From Marixanthomonas sp002364245 (GTDB taxonomy: Bacteria > Bacteroidota > Bacteroidia > Flavobacteriales > Flavobacteriaceae): a stretch of DNA of 64,000 nt. The position numbers and the translations under genes are program-made. Position 1 is the first letter of the stretch. Each line of letters begins with the position of its first letter. Below, piece by piece: positions 1 through 9,385 of this stretch. The stretch lies in contig CAXAZF010000005.1 in assembly GCA_963973455.1 (NCBI GenBank), forward strand, positions 221,120 to 285,119, written 5' to 3'. The notes below the pieces were generated by a model, which was not told the origin of the DNA, did no database searches, and was given only the letters and a program-made list of their open reading frames with translations.

Positions 1-471
1 CGTTTAGGTAGCGATGATGATGAAGTAGTAGGGATGGTAGCAATTAATGATGACGAGTCTAATATCCTTGTCGTTTCTGAAAAAGGATATGGTAAACGAT
101 CAGATCTAGATGACTACAGAATTACCAACAGAGGAGGAAAAGGTGTAAAAACCATTAATATTACCGAAAAAACAGGTAAATTAGTGGCAATCAAGAACGT
201 AACTGATAGTGACGGACTGATGATTATTAATAAATCGGGAATTGCCATTCGTATGGCAGTTGAAGATTTACGGGTTATGGGCCGTGCCACTCAAGGGGTG
301 CGTTTAATAAAAGTACGTGAAGATGATGCCATTGCCGCAGTAGCCAAAGTTAAGAATGAAGATGAAGACATGGACGACGAAGACATAACTTCAGAAGGGA
401 CAGCAGAAACTGAAACCGATTCTGGCACTACTCTTGATACTAATGATGAACAAACCGAAAACAACGAATAA
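1..471 (+). CDS. gyrA: DNA gyrase subunit A, C-terminal fragment
   Basis: This is the last 156 residues of a gene that begins before the window; the frame is open from base 1. GyrA is the DNA-breaking and DNA-wrapping subunit of the type II topoisomerase that introduces negative supercoils. The visible part has the beta-pinwheel blade pattern of the GyrA C-terminal domain (for example GYGKRSDLDDYR, NRGGKGVKT and GRATQGVRLI), followed by a strongly acidic, low-complexity tail rich in Asp, Glu and Thr. Acidic tails of this kind are known at GyrA ends. ParC also has pinwheel blades, but the GRATQGVRL-type blade and acidic tail favour GyrA. Only 13 bases separate it from the next gene. Confidence 0.9.
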   Translation, partial: RLGSDDDEVVGMVAINDDESNILVVSEKGYGKRSDLDDYRITNRGGKGVKTINITEKTGKLVAIKNVTDSDGLMIINKSGIAIRMAVEDLRVMGRATQGVRLIKVREDDAIAAVAKVKNEDEDMDDEDITSEGTAETETDSGTTLDTNDEQTENNE

Positions 472-484
472 AAATTTAAAAACA

Positions 485-1750
485 ATGAAAAAGCAAATTT
501 TAATAGCAGGTGCATTAACCATATCTGTTATAGCATTTGGACAAAAAAGAGAAATTAGAAAAGCAGAAAGGGCTTTCAATGATAAAAATTATACCGAAGC
601 CATTTCAGAATTAAAACAAGCAGAAGCTTCTTTAGCAAGTGCAGATGAAGATGAGAAAGCACAATACTACCTTGTTAAAGCTGAAGTTTATACTGCAAGT
701 GCTGGTGATGATCTCAACAAAATGAAAATGGCCTCTGAAGCCTATCAAAAAGCTGTTGAGATGGGTGCCAAAAACGATGAAGGAAAAAGAATGGATGCTC
801 TACAGCAAAACCTTCGAGCAGCATTAGTTAATAGTGCTATTAAAGATCAGAATTCCCAAAATTTTGAATTGGCATCAGATAAGTTGTACAACAGCTATAT
901 GGTAAGCAAGAAAGATACTTCAGATCTTTATTATGCTGCTAGCAATGCCGTTAATGCAAAAAACTATGATAAAGCTTTAAAGTATTACCAAAACTTGTTA
1001 GATATGGGATATAATGGTGCTTCAAAAGAGTTTGTTGCCACCAATAAAGAAACTGGAGAAGAGAAAACTTTTGCTTCAAAATCTGAACGTGACCTTATGA
1101 TTAAGGCCGGAGAATTTATCAAGCCAGTAGAACGAATGACACAATCTAAAAAAGGAGACATTCTTCGTAATATGACCTTAATCTACATTGAAAATGGTGA
1201 AGACGAAAAAGCTTCCAAACTTATGTCTAACGCTAGAAAAGAAAATCCAGATGATACTTCTTTAATGCGCGCCGAAGCCAATATGGCATATAAAATGGGT
1301 AATAAGCAATTATATAGCGAATTAATGCAAAATATTGCTGAATCTGATCCTGATAACCCAGAAGTTTTTTACAACTTAGCAGTTAGTAACGCCGAAATTG
1401 GAGAAACTGAAAAAGCAATAGAATATTACAACAAAGCTATTGAGTTAAAGCCCGATTACGCTTCTGCTTTAATTAACTTAGCAGTACTGAAGCTTTCAAA
1501 AGAAGAAGATATAGTAAATGAAATGAACAGTCTAGGAATGTCCAAGGCTGATGCTGAAAAATACGAGCAATTAAAGGAAAAAAGACAGCAAATGTACAAA
1601 GATGTAATTCCAGATTTGGAAAAGGCAAAAAAATTGCGTCCAAAAGATCCTGAAATTGTTAGGACTTTAATGAATATTTATGGTCAAGTGGGAGAAGATG
1701 CTAAATATAAAGAATTGAAAGCTACATTGGCTGAATTGGAAGGAAACTAG
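485..1750 (+). CDS. secreted tetratricopeptide repeat protein
   Basis: This 421-residue protein has a signal peptide (about residues 1-20, ending AFGQ) and several TPR-like helical pairs. The clearest are near residues 20-100 and 295-345, with the pattern NPEVFYNLAVS...AIEYYNKAIELKPDYASALINLA. A periplasmic scaffold or protein-interaction role is likely; no catalytic motif is visible. The ATG at 485 was chosen over an in-frame ATG at 434, because 434 lies inside gyrA and would place the hydrophobic signal sequence internally. It follows gyrA closely and is probably co-transcribed, ending at a strong hairpin. Similar TPR genes downstream of gyrA are, to my recollection, common in Flavobacteriaceae, but a specific function is not known to me. 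Confidence 0.8.
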   Translation: MKKQILIAGALTISVIAFGQKREIRKAERAFNDKNYTEAISELKQAEASLASADEDEKAQYYLVKAEVYTASAGDDLNKMKMASEAYQKAVEMGAKNDEGKRMDALQQNLRAALVNSAIKDQNSQNFELASDKLYNSYMVSKKDTSDLYYAASNAVNAKNYDKALKYYQNLLDMGYNGASKEFVATNKETGEEKTFASKSERDLMIKAGEFIKPVERMTQSKKGDILRNMTLIYIENGEDEKASKLMSNARKENPDDTSLMRAEANMAYKMGNKQLYSELMQNIAESDPDNPEVFYNLAVSNAEIGETEKAIEYYNKAIELKPDYASALINLAVLKLSKEEDIVNEMNSLGMSKADAEKYEQLKEKRQQMYKDVIPDLEKAKKLRPKDPEIVRTLMNIYGQVGEDAKYKELKATLAELEGN

Positions 1751-1771
1751 CTTTTTGTGCTGAAACTAAAT

Positions 1772-1812
1772 AAAAGGTCGTCTAAAAACTATTTAGACGA
1801 CCTTTTATTTTT
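1772..1812 (+). terminator. rho-independent terminator after the TPR gene
   Basis: A perfect 15-bp stem (AAAAGGTCGTCTAAA paired with TTTAGACGACCTTTT) with a 5-base loop is followed by a T-rich run. It lies 21 bases after the TPR stop codon and should end the gyrA-TPR transcript. Confidence 0.85.
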
Positions 1813-2089
1813 GCTATTTTAGTCAATTTGTATTTTTAGCCGAAACATTTTTTTCTTAAAACTATAAAGTAACTTCTTTAAAAAGATAAACCTTCACTAT
1901 CTAATAGTCTTTCAAGCTTATTATCAAAGCCTTATGCAACTTCCCATTACTTAATTTTATAAACGCTGTGTAATAATGCTAGCAAATTTACACGCTTTTA
2001 TTCAGCAGATAGCTAGTTGTAAAGTAATTTGTTTTTTTTTAAACCTTTACATTATTGGTTTTAAGTTGTTCGGCTCTTTCTATCTTTAA
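1813..2089. other. AT-rich intergenic stretch, no gene seen
   Basis: Together with the terminator this forms a gap of about 340 bases between two convergent genes. I see no open frame with a plausible start, no tRNA-like fold and no strong hairpin for the minus-strand gene that ends at 2090. Short T and A runs dominate. Confidence 0.5.
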
Positions 2090-2494
2090 CTAAGCAAACT
2101 CTGGTTCTAAAAGTTGTACGTTACTTTTTAAGCGTTCAATTACAATATTCATCATCCGTTTGTTGAGTGCAGAAGAGTCTTCAATATACACTTCATATTC
2201 GTGCAGTGTAAATTGGCCAATGACCATTCCTTTTAATGAATTTCGAAACTTCATGTCTTTATGTATGGCGTTATCAATATAATCCATTCGTTTTTCTACC
2301 GAAAGATCATAAAATACGTTTTTGTGTTTTCGAACGTAATTTCTAAAAGCTGCAAGCAATAAATTTTTCTGAAGCTTCACAACGGGGCGTAAGGTATTAT
2401 TCTGAAAATACTCTGCATCGCTCATTTGATCATTGAATGTTGCCGAAGGAATTTCGGGTCTTAATTGCAATAAAACTTCGTCTCTAGTTTCCAT
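2090..2494 (-). CDS. conserved hypothetical protein, flavobacterial
   Basis: This encodes 134 residues, soluble and helical, with no signal peptide or membrane segment. It resembles a small family I remember as widespread in Flavobacteriia, with the conserved stretches LRPVVKLQ, HKNVFYDL, KFRNSLKGMVIGQFT and SALNKRMMN. Some database records call such proteins glyoxalase, but no glyoxalase metal-binding pattern is visible, so that name is not supported here. It is monocistronic, converging on gyrA-TPR and diverging from the aldehyde dehydrogenase gene. Function unknown. Confidence 0.7.
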   Translation of the reverse strand: METRDEVLLQLRPEIPSATFNDQMSDAEYFQNNTLRPVVKLQKNLLLAAFRNYVRKHKNVFYDLSVEKRMDYIDNAIHKDMKFRNSLKGMVIGQFTLHEYEVYIEDSSALNKRMMNIVIERLKSNVQLLEPEFA

Positions 2495-2648
2495 AATAAT
2501 TGGGTTTTACTAAAATTATACATTTTGAAAGCCTCTTTTTTCTGAAACCGATATAGTTATAAACGGCTTTTCAACAGTATTTTGCCGTTAAAATCATCTT
2601 AATCCGTCTTTTTGTTTATAGTCTTTTGGGTACTTTTAAAAGAAAAAG

Positions 2649-4010
2649 ATGGCAACTAAAACTTCTATAAATCCATATAACGGTGCTGAATTAAAATCCT
2701 ACAAAACACACACTAAATCCGAAATTCAAGATATTTTAACAAAAGCCGATAAACGGTTTTATTCGTGGCGAGAAACCTCATTTGCAGAACGAAAAAAACT
2801 AATGTTAGCAGCCGCTTCTGAATTAAAAAATAATAAAGAAGAATATGCAAAGGATATGACCTTGGAAATGGGGAAACCTATAAAACAAGCCATTGCCGAA
2901 GTTGAAAAATGTGTGTGGGTTTGCGAATATTACGCCGAAAATGCAGAAGCACAATTAAAAAATGAAATAATTAAAACCGATGCCCATAAAAGTTATGTGA
3001 GTTATGAGCCTATGGGAGTAGTTTTAGCCATCATGCCTTGGAATTACCCTTTATGGCAAGTATTCCGTTTTGCAGCACCTGCTTTGATGGCTGGGAATAT
3101 TGGGGTGTTGAAACACGCTTCTAATGTCTTTGGTAGTGCGCTAAACATTGAAAAAGTATTTAAACGAGCTGGATTCCCAGACCACTGTTTTACTACTTTA
3201 AAAGTGGGAAGTGGTGCTATTGAAGAAATTATAGAAAACCCAATTGTAAAAGCCGTAACCTTAACGGGTAGCGGTCCTGCTGGCTCTGAAGTAGCATCAA
3301 CGGCTGGAAAAAACATAAAGAAATCGGTATTGGAACTTGGCGGAAATAATGCCTTGGTTGTTTTAAAAGATTGCGATATTGATAAAACAATCGATGTGTG
3401 TGTACAGGCTCGTTTTCAAAACACTGGACAGAGTTGCATTGCTGGTAAACGGTTATTGGTAGATGAATCTATTTCAGAAGAATTTATTGAGAAATTAGTT
3501 TTAAAAGTTCGGGAATTGAAAAGTGGTGACCCTATGGACGAAGAAACCTTTATAGGGACCTTAGCAAGAGAAGATTTAGCGAAAGACTTAAAAGAACAGG
3601 TCGATAAATCTGTTAAAGCTGGTGCGAAGCTAGAGATAGGGGGGAAGCGACAAAACGCTTATTTTGAACCAACTGTTGTAAGCGGGATTACGCCTAAAAT
3701 GGCAATGTTCAAAGAAGAAACTTTTGGTCCGGCATTGTCGGTTACAACTTTCAAATCTGTGGATGAAGCCATAGAACTATCGAACAATTCAAAATTTGGA
3801 TTAGGGGTTTCTATTTTTTCTGAAGACATCGAAGCTGCTGAAAAAATTGCCTATCGTTTTGATGAAGGTGCCGTTTTTATTAACGAACTGGTAAAAAGCG
3901 ATCCGCGTTTACCCTTTGGAGGAGTTAAAAACAGTGGTTATGGTCGCGAATTAAGCGAACACGGAATTAAGGAGTTTGTAAACAGGAAAACTGTTTATAT
4001 TAATAAATAA
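2649..4010 (+). CDS. NAD(P)-dependent aldehyde dehydrogenase, succinate-semialdehyde type
   Basis: A 453-residue aldehyde dehydrogenase that oxidises an aldehyde to the acid with NAD(P)+. Visible signatures are the MPWNYPLWQ substrate and cofactor region (129-137), the Rossmann segment TGSGPAGS (206-213), the general-base Glu229 in LELGG, and the catalytic Cys263 in NTGQSCIAGKR. Length and the FGGVKNSGYGRELSEHG ending match the short GabD-like succinate-semialdehyde dehydrogenase group. No GABA transaminase lies nearby, so the physiological aldehyde is uncertain. The protein is cytosolic. The gene stands alone between its own upstream gap and a strong terminator. Confidence 0.85.
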   Translation: MATKTSINPYNGAELKSYKTHTKSEIQDILTKADKRFYSWRETSFAERKKLMLAAASELKNNKEEYAKDMTLEMGKPIKQAIAEVEKCVWVCEYYAENAEAQLKNEIIKTDAHKSYVSYEPMGVVLAIMPWNYPLWQVFRFAAPALMAGNIGVLKHASNVFGSALNIEKVFKRAGFPDHCFTTLKVGSGAIEEIIENPIVKAVTLTGSGPAGSEVASTAGKNIKKSVLELGGNNALVVLKDCDIDKTIDVCVQARFQNTGQSCIAGKRLLVDESISEEFIEKLVLKVRELKSGDPMDEETFIGTLAREDLAKDLKEQVDKSVKAGAKLEIGGKRQNAYFEPTVVSGITPKMAMFKEETFGPALSVTTFKSVDEAIELSNNSKFGLGVSIFSEDIEAAEKIAYRFDEGAVFINELVKSDPRLPFGGVKNSGYGRELSEHGIKEFVNRKTVYINK

Positions 4011-4013
4011 AAT

Positions 4014-4050
4014 AAAAAAAGCTCGCAGTGATTTTGCGAGCTTTTTTTTT
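4014..4050 (+). terminator. rho-independent terminator after the aldehyde dehydrogenase
   Basis: An A-rich tract, a GCTCGCA / TGCGAGC stem and a run of nine or more T follow the stop codon within a few bases. The A/T flanks make it usable in both directions, so it may also serve the convergent gene ending at 4064. Confidence 0.85.
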
Positions 4051-4063
4051 AAATAATTTATAA

Positions 4064-7000
4064 TTAATCATCGGAAAGAAATTCTTCTTTCGTTTTAATA
4101 GTTGGTTTTTCAAGTTCATTTTTTTCTAAAAACTTCAGGAATTTTTTACCTTCTTTGTCTTTAATAGTTGCGTAGCGCTCTTTAGCTTCAACAAAATCTT
4201 CAGAAATTAATTGTAAATTTTGTTTTTGAGACGCTGTTACTCGACTAAAAGAACTTGCAATATTCGAGTATAAATCGGCCATACGCTCTCTTAATTCTGG
4301 TTCAGCTGCAGCAACGTAATTATCACCGGTTGTAATAACTAAATCTTTCCGAAGGTTTTCCAATGCATCGTATAGTTTTTGAGCTTCCTTTTTGCCTTTT
4401 GGATGCTCTTCAATTACAGAGTTGGCTTTGTCTTGCAGTTCGCCCAATTCATAAACTATATACGCTAAATCTTCAACCATATTGAATAATTGTTTGGTCA
4501 ATTTTTCTTGTTCTTTACGCTCAGCTAATGTAGTTAAGGACTTTTCATCATACTTTACATCAATTTCAGTTTCATATGTATTTTTACCTTTTGTCAATAC
4601 TACTTTGTATGTTCCTGCAGGTACTCGAGGAGCCGTAAAACCTCCGTATGATAGTGTTTTACCAGCTGCCATTTTTGGGGTGGCGCTCGTATAGTTCCAG
4701 TTTACAATATTAATTCCTTTTGATTTTCCAGGGGATAGGGGGGCTATTTTGTTTCCCTCCATATCTTGAATTTCCATTTCCATTTTTCCAAAGGTATGTC
4801 GCTTTTTTAAATAGTATACTATTCTAGCCGACGTTGGTTTATTGCCACCTACAAATTGTGTTTCCGTACCAAAACTTCCGCTAAAACCACTTTCTTCTGG
4901 CATATTAAAAGCTTCTGTGTCGAAAAAGTGAACATCTTTTTCTAAAATCGATGCGTTAAGTTGACGTAACGGACTTATGTCGTCTATAATGATTGCGCCG
5001 CGTCCATGTGTGCCCATTACAACATCATTGGTTTGCTTTTGCATATCGATAAAATGAACGGCAACCGGTGGCATGTTATTTGTGAATTGTGACCAATTAT
5101 TTCCGCCATCAATGGTAACATACAATCCCATTTCGGTTCCTAAAAACAATAAATCTTCATTTTCATAATCCTCTTGAATATTTCGGACAAAAGCATTTTC
5201 TTGAATGTCTTCTGAAATGATAGACTTCCACGTTTTACCATAATCGGTCGTTTTTAAGGCGTATGGTTTCATATCACCTGTTGTGTGGCCTTCAAAAACT
5301 GCGTAAGCCGTCCCTTTTCCATGTACACTGGCTTCAATGTGATACACCCAAGTATTTGCTGGAATACCTGTTAAATTTTCAGTAACGTTGTTCCATTTTT
5401 TTCCACCATCGGTTGTTACTTGTACATTTCCGTCATCAGTTCCTACCCAAATAATGTCTTCATCTAAGGGGGATTCTGCAATTGTAAAAATTGTTGTGTG
5501 GTTTTCAGCTCCGCTATTGTCAACAGAAAGCCCTCCAGATTCTGATTGATCTTGCTTTTTGGGGTCATTCGTAGTCAAGTCGGGAGAAATTATCTGCCAC
5601 GTTTCACCCATATCTTCACTTTTATGTACAAACTGACTTCCCATATAAAAACGGTCTGGTGAGTGAGTGCTTACTGCCATTGGGGCATTCCAGTTAAAGC
5701 GCAATTCAGCATCTCCTTTTTTAGGCAAAGGTTGTATGGTTCGGGTTCTATTTTTATCTGCATCATATCGCCAAACGTTTTCAGCACCTTGCATTTCAGA
5801 ATAAATAATATTTTTTGTTAGATGTTTCAACACTCTAAACCCATCTCCATAACCAACGCTATTCCAATCACGGGCATTTACCCCTCCAGGGGAAGAAGAA
5901 GGACCATACCAGCTTCCATTATCTTGTAAACCGCCATAGACATTGTAAGGCTCAGCATCATCAGTGCTAATGTGATAAAACTGAGAAAGTGGAAGATCTT
6001 CAACAATTTCGAAAACCGAACCACCATTCCAAGAGCGGTACAGGCCACCATCTGTAGCTGAATACATAATGTCGCTATCATTTATATGGAATGTGACATC
6101 ATGAATATCGGCGTGCATATTCCCAAGATTTTTAAAGGTTTTTCCACCATCCCTGCTTATAGAACCAGTAAGACCACCTTTTACAACAATATCAGGGTTT
6201 TTAGGATCGATAGTTATGCGTGAAAAATAAAAAGGACGGACGGTCAACCCAAAATCATTATTTAGGTGTTCCCAGCTTTTTCCGGCATCAGTAGATTTCC
6301 AAAGTCCATTTTTATCTTTTTCTTCGGTTTCTAATACCGAATATAAAATATTATTGTCACTTGGTGCCACCGCAATGGCAATTCTACCTAAATCACCTTT
6401 TGGGAATCCGTTGTGTATTTTATTCCAAGTTTTACCACTATCAGTAGATTTGTACAAAGCACTATTTTCCCCTCCGGAATTAAAACTCCATCCCGTACGC
6501 CTAAACTGCCACATAGAGGCATAAAGTACATTTGGATTTTTTGGGTCCATTATTACATCTGCTGCTCCAGTAGAAGGGCCAACATATAAAATCTTATTCC
6601 AAGTTTTTCCACCATCGGTTGTTTTATACACACCGCGGTCTTCACTATCGCTCCATAATGCGCCTAAAACGCCTACATACACTTCATTTGTATTGTTAGG
6701 GTTAATTACTACGGAAGCAATTCGCTCACTGTTTTCAAAACCGGAAATTTCTTTCCAATTGTTACCACCATCTGTTGATTTAAACAACCCATCACCAACA
6801 GAAACTGAGTTACGTGTCCAAGTTTCACCAGTACCTACCCAAATAGTCTGATCAGGGTTTTTGGGATCTAATGTTACCACGCCAATAGACTGTACATGTT
6901 CATCAAAAATAGGGGAGAACATAGCTCCTCCATCATTAGACTTCCAAACGCCACCACCGGCGGTACCAATGTAGATAATTCGCGTGTTGGTTGGATGCAT

Positions 7001-7156
7001 TTCTATATCGTTAATACGGCCACTCATTAATGCAGGGCCTATATGACGAGCTTCCATATCGCCAAATAATTCTTTTCCTTTTAAAGCGGTTTCTTGGGCT
7101 GAAAATGATATAGGCAAGAGAGCTAATATCAATAAGGTGTACAATAATTTTTTCAT
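4064..7156 (-). CDS. secreted VPS10/sortilin-like Asp-box beta-propeller protein
   Basis: A 1030-residue exported protein with a signal peptide (about 1-20, ending FSAQ). At least eight Asp-box repeats of the type TDGGKTW are spread over roughly residues 90-740 (KSTDGGNNW, KTTDGGKTW, KSTDSGKTW, KSTDAGKSW, KSEDMGETW, TTDGGKKW, KTTDYGKTW, TIDGGNNW). These are diagnostic of sialidase/sortilin-type propellers. The rest is a beta-rich segment and a helical C-terminal region. Database names for this family include glycosyl hydrolase, but the Asp-box itself is structural and no sialidase catalytic Arg triad was identified, so enzymatic activity is unproven. There is no T9SS tail, so it is probably periplasmic. 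A gene for a LolA-like protein lies upstream, separated by a hairpin. Confidence 0.8.
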   Translation of the reverse strand: MKKLLYTLLILALLPISFSAQETALKGKELFGDMEARHIGPALMSGRINDIEMHPTNTRIIYIGTAGGGVWKSNDGGAMFSPIFDEHVQSIGVVTLDPKNPDQTIWVGTGETWTRNSVSVGDGLFKSTDGGNNWKEISGFENSERIASVVINPNNTNEVYVGVLGALWSDSEDRGVYKTTDGGKTWNKILYVGPSTGAADVIMDPKNPNVLYASMWQFRRTGWSFNSGGENSALYKSTDSGKTWNKIHNGFPKGDLGRIAIAVAPSDNNILYSVLETEEKDKNGLWKSTDAGKSWEHLNNDFGLTVRPFYFSRITIDPKNPDIVVKGGLTGSISRDGGKTFKNLGNMHADIHDVTFHINDSDIMYSATDGGLYRSWNGGSVFEIVEDLPLSQFYHISTDDAEPYNVYGGLQDNGSWYGPSSSPGGVNARDWNSVGYGDGFRVLKHLTKNIIYSEMQGAENVWRYDADKNRTRTIQPLPKKGDAELRFNWNAPMAVSTHSPDRFYMGSQFVHKSEDMGETWQIISPDLTTNDPKKQDQSESGGLSVDNSGAENHTTIFTIAESPLDEDIIWVGTDDGNVQVTTDGGKKWNNVTENLTGIPANTWVYHIEASVHGKGTAYAVFEGHTTGDMKPYALKTTDYGKTWKSIISEDIQENAFVRNIQEDYENEDLLFLGTEMGLYVTIDGGNNWSQFTNNMPPVAVHFIDMQKQTNDVVMGTHGRGAIIIDDISPLRQLNASILEKDVHFFDTEAFNMPEESGFSGSFGTETQFVGGNKPTSARIVYYLKKRHTFGKMEMEIQDMEGNKIAPLSPGKSKGINIVNWNYTSATPKMAAGKTLSYGGFTAPRVPAGTYKVVLTKGKNTYETEIDVKYDEKSLTTLAERKEQEKLTKQLFNMVEDLAYIVYELGELQDKANSVIEEHPKGKKEAQKLYDALENLRKDLVITTGDNYVAAAEPELRERMADLYSNIASSFSRVTASQKQNLQLISEDFVEAKERYATIKDKEGKKFLKFLEKNELEKPTIKTKEEFLSDD

Positions 7157-7190
7157 GGGTTGGTTTTTGAAGTGAAATATACTTAGAATA

Positions 7191-7217
7191 AAAAATCCCC
7201 GTCTAGCGGGGATTTTT
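7191..7217 (-). terminator. hairpin terminator between the LolA-like and Asp-box genes
   Basis: AAAAATCCCC and GGGGATTTTT form a stem with a short loop. It lies 17 bases after the stop of the minus-strand gene at 7234 and upstream of the Asp-box gene, so the two genes are probably separate transcripts. Confidence 0.75.
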
Positions 7218-7233
7218 GGGTTGTTTTATTGAT

Positions 7234-7968
7234 TTATTCAGGAAATGCAAACATACTCTCGTTTGTTTCTGGGTTTAATGTAATTTCTTTCACCTTAAGG
7301 CTTTGTCCAGAAATCCCCATGTCAAAAGGAAAATATAATCCGTCAACTTCTTGATAATCACTCATTGAATTTGTCATTGTCTGCCCTTTCATAGGACCTT
7401 GCTGAACTTCACTTTGAGTTGCAATAGGGACAAAGTTTTCAGTTTCAAAAAAGTAATACGTTACATTTGGAACCTCTTCACCATCTACCATCATTGGTTC
7501 TTTTGTTAATTTAAGTTTATACGTTTCAGTCCCTTCAATCGTTTCCTTGCCCATAGCTTCTACCGTATAGCCTTTTTCTTTGTAGTTGAAAAATGGAGAA
7601 GGAAAATCCTTCTTAGCTTGCTGCTTCATATTTTGGTTCATTTCAGCATCACTTTTTTCAGGTTGCATGGTCATCATATTAGTGGTCCATAGTGTTTCGC
7701 CATCAAAAGCCATTTGTTTGATCTCTTGGCCTTGAAAGTTTATAGTTACTAATTGTTTACCATCTTTTGTTTGAATTACATCAACTGGGATTTCCATTCC
7801 TTGAGCATTAACGGAACCCGAAATCTTGAGACCTTTCAGATTACCCCAGTTCGCTTTACCACCAGTGGTTTCAAAATAATTGTTAATAATTTCATCTGCT
7901 GTCTGTGCTGTAAGTGGTGTTACAGCTATAATTAATAAGGCGATGATTAATGTTTTTACGGTTTTCAT
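7234..7968 (-). CDS. exported LolA/LolB-fold-like protein
   Basis: This encodes 244 residues with a clear signal peptide (about 1-21, ending PLTAQ). The mature part starts with TADEIINNYFETTGGKANW and continues as alternating beta strands, which fits the outer-membrane lipoprotein-sorting protein superfamily common in Bacteroidota. Such proteins have an open half-barrel that can hold a lipid moiety. True LolA function is not shown, because these genomes carry many paralogues. Conserved-looking features include PSPFFNYKEKGYTVE and a FPFDMGISG segment. It is monocistronic and divergent from the DUF72 gene. Periplasmic location is inferred from the signal peptide. Confidence 0.65.
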   Translation of the reverse strand: MKTVKTLIIALLIIAVTPLTAQTADEIINNYFETTGGKANWGNLKGLKISGSVNAQGMEIPVDVIQTKDGKQLVTINFQGQEIKQMAFDGETLWTTNMMTMQPEKSDAEMNQNMKQQAKKDFPSPFFNYKEKGYTVEAMGKETIEGTETYKLKLTKEPMMVDGEEVPNVTYYFFETENFVPIATQSEVQQGPMKGQTMTNSMSDYQEVDGLYFPFDMGISGQSLKVKEITLNPETNESMFAFPE

Positions 7969-8096
7969 ACTATTTATGTTAAGGTTTATTGTAAATGTAA
8001 GACACTTTTTAAATGATTTTGTTACATAAATATAGATTTTTTTTCGGAAGAAAAGAGTGACAAAACCTGTATATTTACTTTAAAATAAAGCATATT

Positions 8097-8984
8097 ATGA
8101 AATTTGGAAAAGTTGACGATCCCTCAAAAGTGGATTTTTCGTTACCTCCCGATCACCCGAACACTAAAAAAACATTGTCAAAAAATAAACCTATTTCGGC
8201 ACCTAATTTGTATGTAGGTTGTGCCAAATGGAACCGAGCGGACTTAAAAGGATTCTACCCAAGAGGCACAAAAGATGAATTGGAATATTACTCTAGGCAA
8301 TTTAATAGTATCGAACTGAATGCTACTTTTTATAGAATTTTCCCAGCCGATGTTTTTGCAGGATGGTACGAAAAAACACCAGCTGATTTTCGTTTTTTCC
8401 CGAAATTTTTTCAAGGAGTTTCGCACTGGAAGCGATTAAATGATTTTGAAGGTTATTTGAACGAGTATTTGCTAAACGCTTCAAACCTAAAAGAAAAGCT
8501 GGAAATGGCTTTTGTGCAAACGCATAATAATTTTAAACCTACCAATATGGATAGGTTAGATCCTTTTTTCAAGGCGATACCCAAGGATATGCGAATTGCT
8601 GTAGAGTTTCGGCATACCGACTGGTTTAATGACGAAGCAGTTTCAGAGGAGTTATATGATATTCTTGAAAAGAATGATGTTACAAATATTATAGTAGATT
8701 CTGCTGGACGACGCGACTTACTACACATGCGAATGACGACCGATAGTGCTTTTATTCGATATAACGGCTCGAACCACGAAAGTGATTATACACGCTTAGA
8801 TGATTGGCTTGATAGACTGGAAGAATGGGTTAATCAAGGCTTGCAGAACATCTATTTTTTTGTACATCAAAATGTTGAAAAGGCGTCGCCTTTACTTTCG
8901 GCTTATTTTATAGAAAAGGCGAATGTACGCTTAGGTACTGATGTAAAAATCCCAAAAATGGACAAAACTAAAACATTATTTTAA
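8097..8984 (+). CDS. DUF72 (YecE-like) family protein
   Basis: A 295-residue soluble protein of the DUF72 family, which has a TIM-barrel-like fold and unknown biochemical role. Recognisable stretches are YVGCAKWNRADLKGFYP near residue 40, FNSIELNATFYR, ADFRFFPKFFQGVSHWKRL, AVEFRHTDWF and the C-terminal YFFVHQN. The order and spacing match full-length family members. The N-terminal 35 residues are a polar extension. The next gene begins one base after the stop codon, so it is co-transcribed with the thioesterase. No function can be assigned beyond the family. Confidence 0.85.
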   Translation: MKFGKVDDPSKVDFSLPPDHPNTKKTLSKNKPISAPNLYVGCAKWNRADLKGFYPRGTKDELEYYSRQFNSIELNATFYRIFPADVFAGWYEKTPADFRFFPKFFQGVSHWKRLNDFEGYLNEYLLNASNLKEKLEMAFVQTHNNFKPTNMDRLDPFFKAIPKDMRIAVEFRHTDWFNDEAVSEELYDILEKNDVTNIIVDSAGRRDLLHMRMTTDSAFIRYNGSNHESDYTRLDDWLDRLEEWVNQGLQNIYFFVHQNVEKASPLLSAYFIEKANVRLGTDVKIPKMDKTKTLF

Positions 8985-8985
8985 G

Positions 8986-9375
8986 ATGAATTTTCACACT
9001 CGTAAATGGATAAAACCTGAAGATTTAAACCCAAATGGCACTTTGTTTGGTGGCCGGTTGTTAGAATGGATCGATGAAGAATCGGCCTTGTATGCTATCA
9101 TTCAATTGGAAAACCCGAAAACGGTAACCAAGTTTATGAGTGAAATAAACTTTAGAAGCTCAGCAAAGAAAGGTGATATTGTTGAAATAGGGCTGGAAGC
9201 TGTAAAGTTTGGAACTTCTTCACTCACACTTGCTTGTGAAGTGCGTAATAAAATGACCCGTGAAGTGATAATTACCATCGACACTATCATTATGGTAAGT
9301 TTAGATGAAAACGGTAAACCAAAACCCCACGGCAAAAAAGAAATAGAATTTGTAAAAGACCGGTTAGAAGATTAA
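8986..9375 (+). CDS. acyl-CoA thioesterase, YciA-like hotdog family
   Basis: A 129-residue single hotdog-fold protein that should hydrolyse acyl-CoA thioesters to free acid and CoA in the cytosol. The signature NPNGTLFGGRLLEWIDE (about residues 15-31) is the hotdog helix with the conserved Asn, Gly-Gly and acidic residues of the YciA/BACH-type acyl-CoA hydrolases. Length is typical for the family. It starts immediately after the DUF72 stop codon, indicating a two-gene transcript. Chain-length preference cannot be read from the sequence. Confidence 0.85.
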   Translation: MNFHTRKWIKPEDLNPNGTLFGGRLLEWIDEESALYAIIQLENPKTVTKFMSEINFRSSAKKGDIVEIGLEAVKFGTSSLTLACEVRNKMTREVIITIDTIIMVSLDENGKPKPHGKKEIEFVKDRLED

Positions 9376-9385
9376 AAGTAAATAG

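Noticed and set aside
434..484. Earlier start for the TPR protein
   Set aside because: It overlaps the gyrA acidic tail and hides the signal peptide, so the ATG at 485 is preferred.
4482..4694. 70-codon ORF opposite the Asp-box propeller gene
   Set aside because: It is antisense to a well-supported coding region with clear domain signatures, has no recognisable motif, and looks like a shadow frame.
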